DNA of 64,000 nucleotides, taken from Rugalucina vietnamica (lineage: Eukaryota > Mollusca > Bivalvia > Lucinida > Lucinidae). Within the stretch, counting starts at the first letter, position 1, and the number at the start of each line of letters is the position of its first letter. The DNA lies in contig OZ024878.1 of the NCBI GenBank assembly GCA_964017185.1, positions 14,021,351-14,085,350 of the forward strand. The letters run 5' to 3'. Under the pieces are notes generated by a model. That model was not told the origin of the DNA and ran no database searches. It saw only the letters and a list, made by a program, of their open reading frames with translations. Below are positions 11,375 through 23,791 of this stretch, piece after piece. The translations under genes and the position numbers were made by a program.

Positions 11375-11475
11375 AAATAGTTAATTTTGGGTAAAAGTCT
11401 CATAAAATGGAGGTAGCGTCCCGACATGACCATTAGCCGTTGACTGGGACGTTAAGCATAATTTCAAACAAAGAA
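11375..11475 (+). repeat. SINE-B 3' fragment
   Basis: The fragment runs from TTTTGGGTAAAAGTCTCATA through AAATGGAGGTAGCGTCCCGA to TGACTGGGACGTTAAGCATA and AATTTCAAACAAAG. The head is absent, as expected for 5' truncation of a retroposed element. Confidence 0.65.
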
Positions 11476-11937
11476 AAATTCTTTTTCTTATTACGGTTTC
11501 CAAAACAACGGGCTTATATATTTTTGCTCTTCTTGCATAAACAAGCTTGGCAGTATACCTATTATCCATTAAGATGTACATGATCCGAAATTAACATTTG
11601 CGATCGTTATAAGCAAACAGTACCACAACAGAACTCGCACGTAACTTGTTAATATGCGATCGATCTGTAAGATTATCTAACAATATGACAACCTAAACAG
11701 GTTTATCCGCAGCATCACTTGATGACAAGAGGATAAGCCAATTAGTTGACCAGGAGTAGCCTAAACACTGACCGATCCATCCTTGTACAAAGAAGATAAA
11801 CATCATATCAGTATACAACAATACTCTCTTTATCCACTTAGACCTGCCAGAATATACCGTTATGACATCTCAATTGCTTATATTGGCACCGTGAAAAAGA
11901 TTTGCGGTTCCAGAATGATGTTTGTTCTGTTCTATTC

Positions 11938-11970
11938 CATTACGAAAACTTGCCCATGCAATATACAGAC
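11938..11970 (-). mobile_element. MITE-A terminal fragment
   Basis: CATTACGAAAACTTGCCCAT followed by GCAATATACAGA equals one end of MITE-A. The rest is absent. Confidence 0.6.
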
Positions 11971-13451
11971 GTCGCGCACGCTACTGATACCTCAAAGCGT
12001 AACACGACGTCATTGACGTTATCCTAAAAAATGGCAAAGAACGTTGAATATAAGGGTGCTCATAAGACAATTGTCACCGCTACAAGCCATTCTGTTCACA
12101 AATTAATCTATATGAGTGTTTAAATGAACTCTCAAATGTTTCTTCTGGTAGAAAATATCAATCGAAATTCAAATCAATCAAATTACCGATGGTGATGACA
12201 TCAACCGCATCATGTGAAAAGCAGATTTTTGGCTAGACGCGAAAACAAAATCGCTTTAGACACACATATTGCTTATTCGTTTTATCTTAATAACGATTTT
12301 GATATCAAGTAGCCAGTAAGCGTGCTGTCAATTAAAATTACAAGGTAAAAGTATATAAATCGTAGGAGTATCCGTTGTCAAAAACGTGATGCAGAGTCAT
12401 TTATTTGCCAAATAATATTGAATTTTAGCAAAATTGAATCTTAACTCTGTTTCGATTAGACATAAAACAACCGGTATAACTGAAACAACGTGTCTCAAAA
12501 ATCCTATTTTTTTCTTACCAAAATAATACGAAAAGAAATTACACTCGGCTTATACACATTTTTTAAAGATGCGATTGTTGATTAAACCGTATTTTTACGT
12601 TAGCCGGCAAAATTTGGGTTATAAACATATATTTTTATACTATACGGACAAAACGAAATTCACACCTTGAACGGCCGATTCGTCATATTTATCGCAATGG
12701 ATAGCAATCATTTTCCCATTATTTGACGATGATACTATGCACCAGCTAATGTGTTGATTTCAGATGCTTTTAACAATCCGAACAAAATAAAAACTATATA
12801 TTTGCAACACAGGGGTCGGTATAACGTATCCAAAATAACGTCTGCGGACAGTATGCAAGATTTAAAAAAAATCGACCGATTTCATAAGCATTTTATTTTT
12901 TTCGCAAATAAAAACAATATTCTGATTGGAATTTATAATTTGGAATATAATACCACAACAACTTATCCATATTTGACGATGAAAAACTTTCATTGGCTAC
13001 CTCACAAAGGTACCCCCCCACCATTTCATCTTCTGGGGACAAAACTTCTTAAACTGCTTAAACGTGAATTTTACCGGAACTGAATGTTTTTCCGATACGA
13101 AAAAACATTTGATGTTTGCGGAAATGCACTCGCTCAAATATAAAGGAAAAAATAACGTCCCTGTTAGCGCGCTTTCAATAGCATCCAAAAATATGCACTG
13201 CACCTCCGGAGCATTTGTTACGAGGGGACAAGCAAAAATTGCGTCATTTGCAATTTTCGATGTTCAAAATTGAGAAAAAGAACGTTTTCTTCTAGTAAAA
13301 TTGTGCACCAGCGGAAAGTAATTTTCATAACCTTTTCAAACATATATGATAATGCAAGGGTTTTATTAATATTATGCTAATTAATGATTAGAAACTATGA
13401 GCGATGACGTTTTAAACACGAGAAGTATCAGTAGCGTGCGCGACGTCTACA
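11971..13451. other. AT-rich stretch with an unassigned open-frame pair
   Basis: Two overlapping plus-strand frames, 12751-13083 and 13064-13273 (110 and 69 codons), follow one another. Their composition (Asn, Lys, Phe, Ile rich) matches the local AT content, and no domain or splice context is visible. I do not call a gene. Confidence 0.5.
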
Positions 13452-13699
13452 GTGATTTTTAAAATTGTAAAAAATGAAAATTTTCAGTAGATTTTTTTTT
13501 ATATTTTTCTTATTTTTGCTCAAAACATAACTTGTGGGTACACGTTAGAACCGCCTCGCTGAGGCGGTTCTAACGAGTACCCACAATTTATGTTTTGGAG
13601 CAAAATTAAGAAAAATAGGTTTACCCCCGCATACCCCAGTTTTGCTATATAAAAGTGGGATTTAAGGGGGGTATATCTTTCACGGACATTTTAGTGATG
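13452..13699 (-). mobile_element. MITE-A copy 4, left TIR lost
   Basis: The copy contains the complete palindrome around CCGCCTCGCTGAGGCGG and the ATACCCCAGTTTTGCTATAT segment. The right end is CACGGACATTTTAGTGATG. The outer 30 bases at the left are missing. An (AG)n tract follows 22 bp to the right. Confidence 0.82.
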
Positions 13700-13719
13700 C
13701 TTAAACATTGGAAGGCGCC

Positions 13720-13721
<2 letters not shown>

Positions 13722-13764
<43 letters not shown>
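13722..13764. repeat. (AG)n microsatellite
   Basis: About 21 AG units. They produce the Arg-Glu and Leu-Ser runs in the overlapping open frames on the two strands. Confidence 0.95.
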
Positions 13765-13769
<5 letters not shown>

Positions 13770-14276
13770 ACATTCAAGACAAACAAATCCGAGTGTTTTA
13801 ATCAACTGCCTTGTTCGAGAATTGACTAACGATTTCAAATTAGCACAGACGTTCTTCAAATGCATCGCAATTTTGTCGTTCAATGCAGCAAAAACTAAAG
13901 AAGCAATGATAGTAGATAAATCAATCACCTTGTACTAGAGTGCGGAGGGTCTTGTTTGCAGAAACTACAATCGGAATGACAACTTACGCTTGAGTAGATG
14001 CTTAAATGCTCACTATCATGCAGCACTTTATGACCCTCTCCCAGACTTAATTAATGAGCTTAAATGCCCATTATGTCCACTTCGAATAATGACTCCACTT
14101 AGTGTCTTAATGTAATAAAAAGTCTTGGACGGAAGCGTCCGGGCATTTATTCACCATAAAAGACAGGACAATGAAATGGACATAGGATGTATTGTTCAAA
14201 AACATCCATTGCATCTGGACAGTTTCCTGGACCGATCCGGTATGGTGGGCACATTAGTGGGAACGTTTGTCGTCAT
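13765..14276. other. No gene seen
   Basis: Single-copy sequence. The open frames that enter it from the left start in the (AG)n tract. Confidence 0.6.
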
Positions 14277-14555
14277 CATCAGGAAAACATGTCCGTGAAA
14301 TGCATACCCCCTTAAACCCCACTTTTATATAGCAAAACTGGGGTATGCAGGAGTACACCTATTTTTCTTATTTTTGCTCCAAAACATAGATTGTGGGTAC
14401 TCGTTAGAACCGCCTCGGCGAGGCGGTTCTAACGTGTACCCACAATCTATGTTTTGAGCAAAAATAAGAAAAAAAGCAAAAATTTTCAGCTAAAAAATTT
14501 CAATTTTTAAAGCAAAAAAAATCTCTGTATATTGCATGGGCAAGTTTTCGTAATG
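14277..14555 (+). mobile_element. MITE-A copy 5, complete
   Basis: CATCAGGAAAACATGTCCGT and GGGCAAGTTTTCGTAATG are the ends. The palindrome around CCGCCTCGGCGAGGCGG has arms of about 54 paired bases with one bulged C and one T-T mismatch. Confidence 0.88.
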
Positions 14556-16182
14556 TGTAGTTACCAGTCTGACCCCCTGAGTTTCCTTGGCATTGCAAGT
14601 GTGGGCAAACATTTATAATATTGTATTGTAGTTACACGTAAAGAACAGGGTGACCATCCAATGATAACAATACTATAGACAGAAGGTCAGGAAAACTTTC
14701 ACAACCACCCAATTTTCTTGTTGGTAATTAACCTGGTTCTGTCCATCACCCATGTTTATGTCCATTACACAGATTGTGTTTCCTTGGCATCAATTGTTTT
14801 CACCTGGGTAAATATATTATGGCAAGGAAGTGGACACCTGTTTACACCTGTGCTAATTAAGAAGCAAGTGGATGCAGTGGGGTGTCTTGGGAGATAATGA
14901 ATATGAAAGTCTTTGTGTATTATTGGATTCTGCCAAATTTACGGTTAATTTGATATGTGGGTGTTTTTGAATATTGCGTACCACTTATACTAGTAAGGTA
15001 CCGAGTTCTAAGACTTCTTCTTGATTTTTCATTCACGTACTATACCCGCAATCAAATTGACATACGAAGACGTACGATGGCTTAGCTCGGGTACTTTGCA
15101 GGGCATAAGTGACACCACTGCTACTTTTGTCACGATGTGAATGAATATGGACTGAAACGCAATATTTTCTATGCATTTTGGGTTGGGATTCTAAATTAAT
15201 GAATCAATCATTTCCCGGTCTTTCTTTCCTTACTTTTAATCTCTTTGAAACTCGACGAACCAATAATGTATCATTTGATAACCAGTGGTTTGTATAATCT
15301 GCAACAGGTGAAACAATAGTAGCGTACAGGTAAAGGAAAGAAATATTTGAAGCCAATTACTAGAGCAGGTTAATTAAGCAATCGACATGGGGGAGGAATG
15401 TAGAAACATTCCCAAGCGATATGTAAGGAAGTGCTATCCAGTTCACCGCTCGATTAAGATAACGACGTAACAGATCGCCAAGGGTGTTGATAACAAATAA
15501 ATAACAATTGTGAGAAAATAGAAGCCTTTGCGATTTTTTTCGAGAAAAGATTCAAACCCATGAAGTAAAAGAGTAAGCAACATTTTATACCAGGAACATG
15601 CAAAGCCGTGGGACAATGTTATTTAGAATCTAAATATATAAACAGTATAGCATAACTTAAAGTCACACTGAGTACTCCCAACCAAAATGTAAAATGAATG
15701 GAACAACTAACATGCCATATACAGAAAGAATGTTTAGTATACCGAAGGGGCAGCTAGGTCTTGGTGTAAATATGGCTATACTCTACTGAGGCACATATGC
15801 GAAATGTTCTTTGGTGTGCTCTTCCCGCAAATGGTTTGACATTCAACAACCTCGGCCAAACTTAAGGTCATCTGCATTTGAACAAAGAACATACACCGTT
15901 GACATACAATCACAGAAGAAGACCCGCTATGGAACTGTTACTATTTTCTCCTACAGTGACCGGCCAAAGCAGAATGGTAAATTGATTAAATATTGGAACA
16001 TAATCATCTGGTTTGCTTAATCCATCAAGCAATTGTACGATGAAAATTTTTGACAACAACATGCCCTTCTGTATCTGCAAATGCACTTATATCATAATTG
16101 CAGAAACAACCGTATTGGCGTCTCTGGTAGCCTACCTATCACCGAAAACCGAAGTAAACCACTTAGCGAAAGACAACGTGAT
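14556..16182. other. No gene seen
   Basis: A 1.6-kb stretch without a recognisable repeat or coding signal. One 69-codon frame (15811-16020) has no recognised similarity. Confidence 0.6.
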
Positions 16183-16460
16183 CATCAGGATAACATGTCC
16201 GTGAAATGTATACCCCCTTAAACCCCACTTTTATATAGTATAACTGGGGTATGCATGGGTATAACTATTTTTCTTATTTTTGCTCCAAAACATAGATTGT
16301 GGGTACTCGTTAGAACCGCCTCGGCTAGGCGGTTCTAACGTGTACCCACACTCTATGTTTTGAGCAAAAATAAGAAAAATATCATTTCTTTTCTGATGAA
16401 ATTTTCATTTTTAACAACTGAAAAAATATCTGTATATTGCATGGGCATGTTTTCGGAGTG
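16183..16460 (+). mobile_element. MITE-A copy 6
   Basis: The left end is CATCAGGATAACATGTCCGT and the right end is GGGCATGTTTTCGGAGTG. The palindrome is intact apart from one change at the centre (CTCGGCTAGGCGG) and one in an outer arm. Confidence 0.86.
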
Positions 16461-17029
16461 TTTTCTTGATAAGTTGCATTATGATTATCATTAGAGACAG
16501 ATCATGCAAAACCGTGAATTATGACGCAAGTACACCAAATATATACGCTGACAATTTTTGCCGAAACGGGCAGGTTGGTCAGATTAGCACATTCGATGCT
16601 CACTGTATTGTCCCTTGTTCCGAAATGTCAGGTTTCTCTAGTATAGCTGCATAATCTGGTTCGAGGCGAGCCTAACAAGTTTTGAAATCACCAGCGGAAA
16701 ACCAAACACAAAGTCTGTTATGACGTATCCTAGTTCTATCTATATTCCGATCATCAATCATTATCTGACCAAAGAGAATACAGTTTCGAATTCTTGGATA
16801 ATCATAATGAACAGTTTATCTTATTCCGGACAACTGACCAACCTGTCAGTCAGATGATTAGCAGAATGAGCAGAATGCGAAATTTGATAAGGATCGGTTC
16901 ATTATCTTGTATCTTGTATCTTGTTTAGGGTGAGGCGAATGATTAGCTTACCATGTTTGGGAATTTGATAATTCCGCGGAGAATGGGTTATTGTAAACGG
17001 GAACTCTGCAATTATCCATGTTGGAATAT
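16461..17029. other. No gene seen
   Basis: Single-copy sequence with a short TATCTTGTATCTTGT repeat near 16909. Confidence 0.6.
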
Positions 17030-17184
17030 AAGAATCTTATATGGTGTTCTGTTCTAGATGGAAGTTTCCAACCCAAGGGATGACCGTGCTGAGCGGAACC
17101 GAGGCTGTGCCGAGGTTCCGCTCAGCACGGTCATCCCGAGGGTTGGAAACTTCCATCTAGAACAGAACACCATATTAGATTCTT
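17030..17184. repeat. 155-bp near-perfect palindrome
   Basis: AAGAATCTTATATGGTGTTC at the left is answered by GAACACCATATTAGATTCTT at the right. The arms continue through TCTAGATGGAAGTTTCCAAC and GATGACCGTGCTGAGCGGAA for about 70 bases with very few mismatches. The tip lies around GAGGCTGTGCCGA. Confidence 0.85.
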
Positions 17185-17325
17185 TTTCTTGCACAACAAT
17201 CCCCAAAATCTGGTTTATTTTAAGGTTTTGCATGTTTTTTTAGCCTGGGTGAGAACACCTGGGTGAGATGCAATTTTATCACCCAGGCAAAAAGTGTGGC
17301 AATTTCTGTCTGGTGTGCAAGAAAC
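17185..17325. repeat. Foldback module next to the 17-kb palindrome
   Basis: TTCTTGCACA at the left and TGTGCAAGAAA at the right bound the module, with CCTGGGTGAGA repeated and inverted inside (CACCCAGGC). The right end is nearly the same as TTTCTTGCACACCAGATAGA near 56510, so this is one family with the 56-57 kb cluster. Confidence 0.55.
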
Positions 17326-18296
17326 GCTGATATAAGCTCTGCATGGTTTCTATTGCATATAGCATGTAGTTCATGCAAGTAGGCATTTGTATGCATCTGT
17401 TAGGCTACCACTGCAGTTTTACATACAAAAGGCCGTTTATGAACTTGCAATAGATAATACAAATATCAGTCTGGCGGAATGGGTCTTTTTTGAAATTGTA
17501 AAGAGATACTACAGTTTACAACGCAAGTGCAAAGCTCGGTCTCTGCACAGCACTTTGGCCAGTTTCATGCTTCTGGTAAACATTTCATTCAAAACACCGG
17601 TTAACGTGCAGTACAGATTTTTTCCATGGTACCTAGGCACGCCTTCAGCATCTATAAGCCATAGTTTTCCTAACCACAATCTTTTGGCGACAGGTGCTAG
17701 GAAACACTTCAAAATAATTAAGATAAATTCCAATCAAACGGCAGTTCCATGTACCTTCCTTTCATTCCACAGATAAGCACCTTCTAAGAAAACTTAAGCC
17801 AAATATGAATGAGGCTGAAAAAGGGACAATACTTCAATTACGCAGCTTGTTAATTCTTTCCCTTTGAATCTCTTAATTAAAATAGCATACTTTTTTCAAG
17901 GCACTGGTGAGAAGGTTTCTGATTTTTTTGCACTTTGTTGTTAAGCCGTCCTAGGGAAGCACTATGTTTGCTTTTTCTCCGCACTGTAGCCTAAAGCAAA
18001 CAAACAGCCATTATGGGCTTATCAAGTGATTATTGCATTTGATTTCTCAGAATGTTCACCTGTCCACGCAACAGGCATAGTGCTTTTGTATTACACTGAA
18101 GCAAAGATAATCCTTTTGATTGTGAATACAAGCCATTCTATCAAAGAAAATATGAATTAGCTCTTTGGTCTGAGAAACATTTTTGTTTCTAAGAATATAT
18201 ACCTCTATATTATACATGTAAGTGTAGTAAATTAAGTGTAGTAAATTTAAGGTTGATTTATTGTCATATGAGGCCGGAAGCCCACATAATTTTTAA
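17326..18296. other. No gene assigned; two overlapping open frames
   Basis: A 129-codon plus frame (17387-17776) and a 74-codon minus frame (17509-17733) overlap. The minus frame (KRLWLGKLWLIDAEGVPRYH) has a somewhat protein-like composition but no family I can name. Both cannot be right, and neither has further support. Confidence 0.4.
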
Positions 18297-18575
18297 CATT
18301 ACGAAAACTTGCCCATGTAATATACAGAGATTTTTTTCAGCCGTAAAATTTGAAAATTTCATCAGAAAAATGTTGATATTTTTAGTATTTTTGCTCAAAA
18401 CATAGATTGTGGGTATCCGTTAGAACCGCATCGCCGAGGCGGTTCTAACGAGTACCCACAATCTATGTTTTGGAGCAAAAATAAGAAAAATAGGTATACC
18501 CCTGCATACCCCAGTTTTGCTATATAAAAGTGGGGTTTAAGGGGGTATTCATTGCACGGACATGTTTTCCTGATG
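18297..18575 (-). mobile_element. MITE-A copy 7, complete
   Basis: CATTACGAAAACTTGCCCAT and CGGACATGTTTTCCTGATG are the ends. The palindrome is full length with one centre change (CGCATCGCCGAGGCGG). Confidence 0.88.
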
Positions 18576-18592
18576 ATATGGTCTCAGGTCTA

Positions 18593-18593
<1 letters not shown>

Positions 18594-18634
<41 letters not shown>

Positions 18635-18670
18635 TAATAATAATAATAGTACTACTACTACTACTATTAA
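18594..18670. repeat. (ATA)n and (ACT)n microsatellite
   Basis: AATAAT repeats are followed by a short ACT run and more ATA. Confidence 0.9.
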
Positions 18671-18689
18671 TAATAATAGAAATAGAAAT

Positions 18690-18924
18690 GAACCGCATCG
18701 TGAGAAAACCGGGTTTTTGCCTATGCGAAAACAAAGGCGCAGATCAGCTTCGCGGTAACCGCGAAGCTGATCAGCGCCTTTGTTTTCGCTACACGGATAG
18801 TACAATTCCTCTTCTACTTAAATCCGAAATTTCAAGCTTCTAGCCTGCTTCTGAGACTTTACAGGCCGGTTTGTGTCGGACCTGGTCGGAAACCCCGAAG
18901 ACCGGTTTTCTCGCGTCGCTGCTC
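18690..18924 (+). mobile_element. MITE-B copy 4
   Basis: GAACCGCATCGTGAGAAAAC opens the element and TCTCGCGTCGCTGCTC closes it, with AAAT outside both (18686-18689 and 18925-18928). The hairpin stem is CAGCTTCGCGG-TAA-CCGCGAAGCTG. The copy sits beside an (ATA)n/(ACT)n tract. Confidence 0.82.
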
Positions 18925-19637
18925 AAATAACAATGACGATGATGATTTTCCTTTTTGTATATAATGGTTTACGCCGATTATTTTACTTTTACTTTGCTTA
19001 CCTTGTTATGCATTCTATTTGAAACAAGTACAATTATACAGTATCAAAGGCAGTGTGCATTTCTCACTTTTTGGCAGTAGTCACAATGCCCCTCCTGATT
19101 TCTGATACTTCTTTATCTTTTTCCTTAGTTTTCATTCCAAGTAAAATAATAAGTCTATCAGAATAAATAAGAATTTATCTGCATACGATTGAAATTATTA
19201 AAGATAGGATATTCTATGATAATTGCTCCCCAATGGAATGTGATTGTTTAATTCGGGAAATGGTGCAGGAATTTTCAAACTGTTTATTTTATTGTGTCAA
19301 TTTTTCAAATGATGCAATACGGATTTCATGTAATCTCTGACTTTTGCCCTCGAACATATCGTCAAGCGGCTCATGATAATTATTTAAAACCATGGTGCCA
19401 TGTACATGATATAGTCTCTGATTGATTGCCCGTTATCCATTCGAACTTAATACAGCGCGCATTCTTTATTATCAAGTTCTGTCTCCAATATTAATTTGAT
19501 TTTTGTTGCAAGAGCATTAAATTCTCCGCCAAATGGTATCCATTTCAGTCGGCACATATACTAGGGTTTACATGTTACTAGGTCTGTGTCTTTTTCCCAA
19601 GCTTGTTCTTTTGTCTAGTTTCATTATTTTCCCATAC
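18925..19637. other. No gene seen
   Basis: AT-rich single-copy sequence. Confidence 0.6.
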
Positions 19638-19916
19638 CATCACGAAAACATGTCCGTATAATGTATACCCCCTTAAACCCCACTTTTATATAGCAAAACT
19701 GGGGTATGCGGGGATATACCTATTTTTCTTATTTTTGCTCCTAAACATAGATTGTGGGTACTCGTTAGAACCGCCTCGGCGAGGCGGTTCTAACGTGTAC
19801 CCACAATCTATGTTTTGAGCAAAAATAAGAAAAATATCAAAATTTTTCTGATGAAAATTTTCATTTTTTAAAACGGAAAAAATCTATGTTTATTGCATGG
19901 GCAAGTTTTCGTAATG
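19638..19916 (+). mobile_element. MITE-A copy 8, complete
   Basis: CATCACGAAAACATGTCCGT and GGGCAAGTTTTCGTAATG are the ends. The palindrome is complete. The 71-codon open frame over it is produced by the element. Confidence 0.88.
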
Positions 19917-20094
19917 CCCTGCTACCTTGCAGAACATGTAGTTGATAGAAATAATCAACGCAATATAAACACTTCGGTGATCTTATGTCATCAGGCGCTT
20001 ATGTTTATCAAATCTGAACTATGGAACTGTGGGTACATTAGAATTCCTTTGTATCATCTATTACCCCTCCCCATAATGAGACGGATCGAGGATT

Positions 20095-20250
20095 TCTGGA
20101 AGAGGTTACCATTTGGAATACCCGCAAATAGAACTTGGCTTATCTGACATGTGGCCAGTGCGGGGCGCGAACCCACACCAGACACAGCGGTGAGATGATC
20201 GAGTGATTAAAAGAAACAACACTCTCAACCGCTCGGCCACGGGGGCCTCC
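20095..20250 (-). repeat. tRNA-derived SINE (SINE-A), head and part of body
   Basis: The reverse complement begins GGCCCCCGTGGCCGAGCGG, which contains a TGGCCGAGCGG A box typical of tRNA-Ser or tRNA-Leu. It continues through TTTTAATCACTCGATCATCTC to a B box GGTTCGCGCCC and then CGCACTGGCCAC. The anticodon arm does not fold properly and the sequence continues into the SINE body (CAAGTTCT...GCGGGT), so this is not a functional tRNA gene. The body is truncated near 20095. An 83-codon open frame here is an artefact of the repeat. Confidence 0.65.
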
Positions 20251-21521
20251 TTTCAACATTTTACCTGATTTTTCATAATTTCCCCATGCAACTGAAATAA
20301 TTGGGTTCCGGGGTGCCGTGGGGATGGGGGTCAAGCAAACCACACGAACCCCTTTTAAATCCACCACTGAATTTATTATTTCATTCTGCATAGAACAGGG
20401 CAGGATGAAATAAAACGAAATAGTTTTAAATCAGGTCATATGCTTTTTCGAGTTATAAAGACACAAAATTGATTTGCGAAAGAGATATGGTATATGTATT
20501 GCCAATTTGCCATTGCCTAAAATCAGCTAAGTTGTCTGACACAGTGTATGAATATTATTAATAGGCAATAAACATGAAAAAGTAAACACATACTGTACGA
20601 GCAAGCATATTTTTTTCACTTGTTCTAGATGTAGGTGTGCAAAAGATGCAAAAAATGCTAAAGTGTGTCCAACCTAAAGTTGCTTCACGTACACTGAAGC
20701 TAAAGTAAAAGTGGCAGACAAAACTGCCGGATCGAAGCCTCATGAATTTCCAATAAGTTCTTGTCTGGAACTGTTTACCAAACCTAAACAATACTAGACA
20801 AGGCGTTGTTGTTAATGATCAGATAACACTGCTAACAGGTTCTGAGAATGATATGGCCGAGATGGTGCCACAGATTGGTAATTTCTGACACCAGATTGGA
20901 CCTATCGTATGTACATCTAAATACTTAGTGTCTGTCATCATTAGTTAAACAAATAAACGGACAAGTTGGCTTACTTGGCACTCAAGGCAAAGGGATGGTG
21001 TGCATTTTGGGGGCTGGTGGATAAAAATGACGAGTATAAGCTGCAAAATTAAATATACCAACAAAGGCTAAACAGATAGTATTTGGTCGGGTGCTATGTA
21101 TTACCGTTTACCATTAAATAGTCATCTCCTGGTCCTTGAGTTGGAATCAGATTTTGCTAGATAGAGGTCAGATTTTAATACAGTGTTCAGCGGCCCCGTT
21201 CTCTTATTACATATAGGTCCCAATCACTACCATTCTGTATATTCTTTCATACTTTAATACAATGAACAGACAAAAATCAACTGTTTCCCCTCAAATGCAT
21301 GTCTACGTAAGCAGAGTAATTGTTGTTTTACGAGATTATCATTTTACAACGTGTTGTACATAATCATCATTGTTTAGATGCCGGTGCCAATTAAGGTCGT
21401 ATTTTGTCACATTAGCATGGATACGGCATCTGCTGTATATTTCAATCATCTTATTAGTGGAATCAGTTGGTGGCTTCTGGCTTCTGAATGAGAGCTAAAA
21501 TGCGATAAAAGCTACGCTTTG
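20251..21521. other. No gene seen
   Basis: Single-copy sequence. The only frame above 70 codons (20558-20791, minus) shows no domain. Confidence 0.6.
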
Positions 21522-21771
21522 CATCAGGAAAACATGTCCATGCAATGAATACCCCCTCAAACCCCACTTTTATATAGTAAAACTGGGGTATGCAGGGGTA
21601 TACCTAATTTTCTTATTTTTGCTCCAAAACATACATTGTGGGTACTCGTTAGAACCACAATGTATGTTTTGAGCAAAAATAAGAAAAATATCAAACATTT
21701 ACTGCTGAAATTTTTCATTTTTTTTAAACTTTAAAAATCCCTGTTTATTGCATGGACAAGTTTTCGTAATG
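21522..21771 (+). mobile_element. MITE-A copy 9, hairpin centre deleted
   Basis: The ends CATCAGGAAAACATGTCCAT and GGACAAGTTTTCGTAATG are present. In the core, GGTACTCGTTAGAACC runs straight into ACAATGTATGTTTTGAGC, so the loop, the inner stem and part of one arm are missing. Confidence 0.85.
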
Positions 21772-22941
21772 GATTGGCACAGACTCAGGTCATCTGCGCA
21801 TCCCTCTGTCTGGCTAGACCGCTCACTACATTTCGTTGTGTGGGTATTGTGGATGTAATGACCGATGGTGGAGAAGACTGATCAGACTTGATATTGTTAC
21901 AGGTTGATCTGATTATTTGCCAGGGTCAAAGCCTAAATTGTTTGTATTGCCATTCAGCGGCTCATATGAGATATGAGATATTGTTTCTCAGAAAGAATAC
22001 TACTGTCTAGGACTGATTGCCACGAAGCATGTGTGTCAACTTGACATGGAGAAGAGAGAAAAATACACTTGTTCAATCAATTGTAGAAAGAAAAAAACTA
22101 TTTTAGACAGCTATTTTGTAAGGTCATCCGAGAAGAGCTACTAGTCTGTAAAACATATTGCGAAATGATTTGTATTCGACATTAAATTCAGTCCAGCTAG
22201 TCCATATATTAGGTTTGCTACATGGGCTCCTATAGATGTCTACCTGGTTTTGGAAAACAAAAGTGGGTATTCCATACCATTGTTGTGCCGGCTTATTGTT
22301 GCCCATATACCCATTGAAACCGCTTCCAGTTGCCCTTTGCGTGGAGGTACACTTGACGTAATTAAAATTAATTAGATCACGTGATTGTATTAACCGTTTG
22401 TTTCAGTCTCATTAAAATGCAGTTTTCCTTATCAGCCAACTGTCAACTGTAATTCTTTGGCATATTCTGGCATTGATTGAACGTAATTTTCATTAATTTT
22501 GAATTACGAAAATCTGGCTAAATTGACAATATCAGTCGAATGGATCCCGTTATTTCGTAACAAATTCCGTAACAGCACATACAATAGGCGAGTAACCAGA
22601 CTGTTGCAATCCCAAGAGGCATTGCGCCCTTTGTTTTAATTCTGTCTCTCAGATTGGACGTTCGTCATTGAAGACTGTCCATGAAAGCAATGGTATTTGA
22701 TATCACAATTCAAATTTAAGTGCATCAATGTCAATTTCACCTAATGAACAGAAGCAATGGTAGTGACAGGGGCATTTGTATTCAATAAATTCATTAACTT
22801 CTTAGTTTCAGTTTCAACAATTATTATTATCATGCCCTAATCAACAGCGGCACTGCAACGTTTCTTTCTTCATTTTGGTAATCTATAAGACATTGTTCTT
22901 TGCTATTGGCTTAGCTTAGCTATTTTGGGTGCATATTCATA
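21772..22941. other. No gene seen
   Basis: Single-copy AT-rich sequence between MITE-A copies 9 and 10. Confidence 0.6.
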
Positions 22942-22990
22942 ATATTAAGTGGCCACCTTTCGGGAAACAGTTTCTCACTCGGCCTGGTTT
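22942..22990 (+). repeat. Family D fragment
   Basis: AAGTGGCCACCTTTCGGGAA and CAGTTTCTCACTCGGC match the conserved GAGTGGCCACC...CTCACTCGGC block of family D. Confidence 0.45.
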
Positions 22991-23021
22991 AAAGGACGGG
23001 GATCGGTTCTGATGGCAACAG

Positions 23022-23302
23022 CATCAGGAAAACATGTCCGTGTAATGTTTACCCCTTAAACCCCACTTTTATATAGTAAAACTAGGGTACGAAGGGGTAT
23101 ACCTATTTTTCTTATTTTTGCTCCAAAACGTAGATTGTTGGTACTCGTTAGAACCGCCTCAGCGAGGCGGTTCTAACGTGTACCCACAATCTATGTTTTG
23201 AGCAAAAATAAGAAAAATTTATAAAAAAAAAAATCTAATAAAATTTTAGATTTTCACAACCGAAAAAATTTCTGTATAGTGCACGGGCGTGTTTTCGTAA
23301 TG
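23022..23302 (+). mobile_element. MITE-A copy 10, complete
   Basis: CATCAGGAAAACATGTCCGT and GGGCGTGTTTTCGTAATG are the ends. The palindrome around CGCCTCAGCGAGGCGG is complete. Confidence 0.87.
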
Positions 23303-23557
23303 GTTCCTGACCATTGCTCACTTGTTGTTGTTTTTTCTAACTTTTAATTCATGACTTAAGCTAGAAACCAAAACTTTGCTGAGGAAGCAAAAAATGGGTG
23401 CGGAAGAAAGAAGCACCTGCATTCACAGACTAATTCTCTCTGTCAGACAGATTACTTTTACTACAAAACTCTGCTGTGAATCTTCATCAAGATGAGCAAC
23501 AATAATTCAAGACAATAGCTATTATCATCATCATTATTAAGACTAATTATGATAATT

Positions 23558-23791
23558 GAGCCGTCTCGTGGGAAAACCAACAATGTGGTTTCCGAACAGG
23601 TCCGACACAAACCTGCCTGTACAGTCACAGAAAAGAGCTAGAAGCTTGAAATTTCGGATTTAAGTAGAAGAGGCATTGCACTATCCGTGTAGCGAAAACA
23701 AATGCGCTGATCAGCTTCGCGGTTACCGCGAAGCTGATCTGCGTCTTTGTTTTCGCATATGCAGATTGTTGGTTTTCCCATGAGGCGGCTC
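23558..23791 (-). mobile_element. MITE-B copy 5
   Basis: GAGCCGTCTCGTGGGAAAAC and CCCATGAGGCGGCTC are the ends. The flanks (AATT left, ATAT right) do not match, so the target duplication has mutated or differs. The hairpin is the common CAGCTTCGCGG type. Minus-strand translation again gives CENKDADQLRGNREADQR. Confidence 0.78.

Noticed and set aside
12751..13273. Degenerate gene formed by two successive plus-strand frames
   Set aside because: The residues follow local AT content, no family is recognised and the frames overlap in different phases.
17387..17776. 129-codon plus-strand gene, or the 74-codon minus-strand frame across it
   Set aside because: The two frames compete, neither has a recognisable domain, and no splice or promoter context supports either.
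20150..20250. tRNA-Ser or tRNA-Leu gene on the minus strand
   Set aside because: The A and B boxes are good, but the anticodon arm does not fold and the sequence continues into the SINE body shared with 46424-46618.
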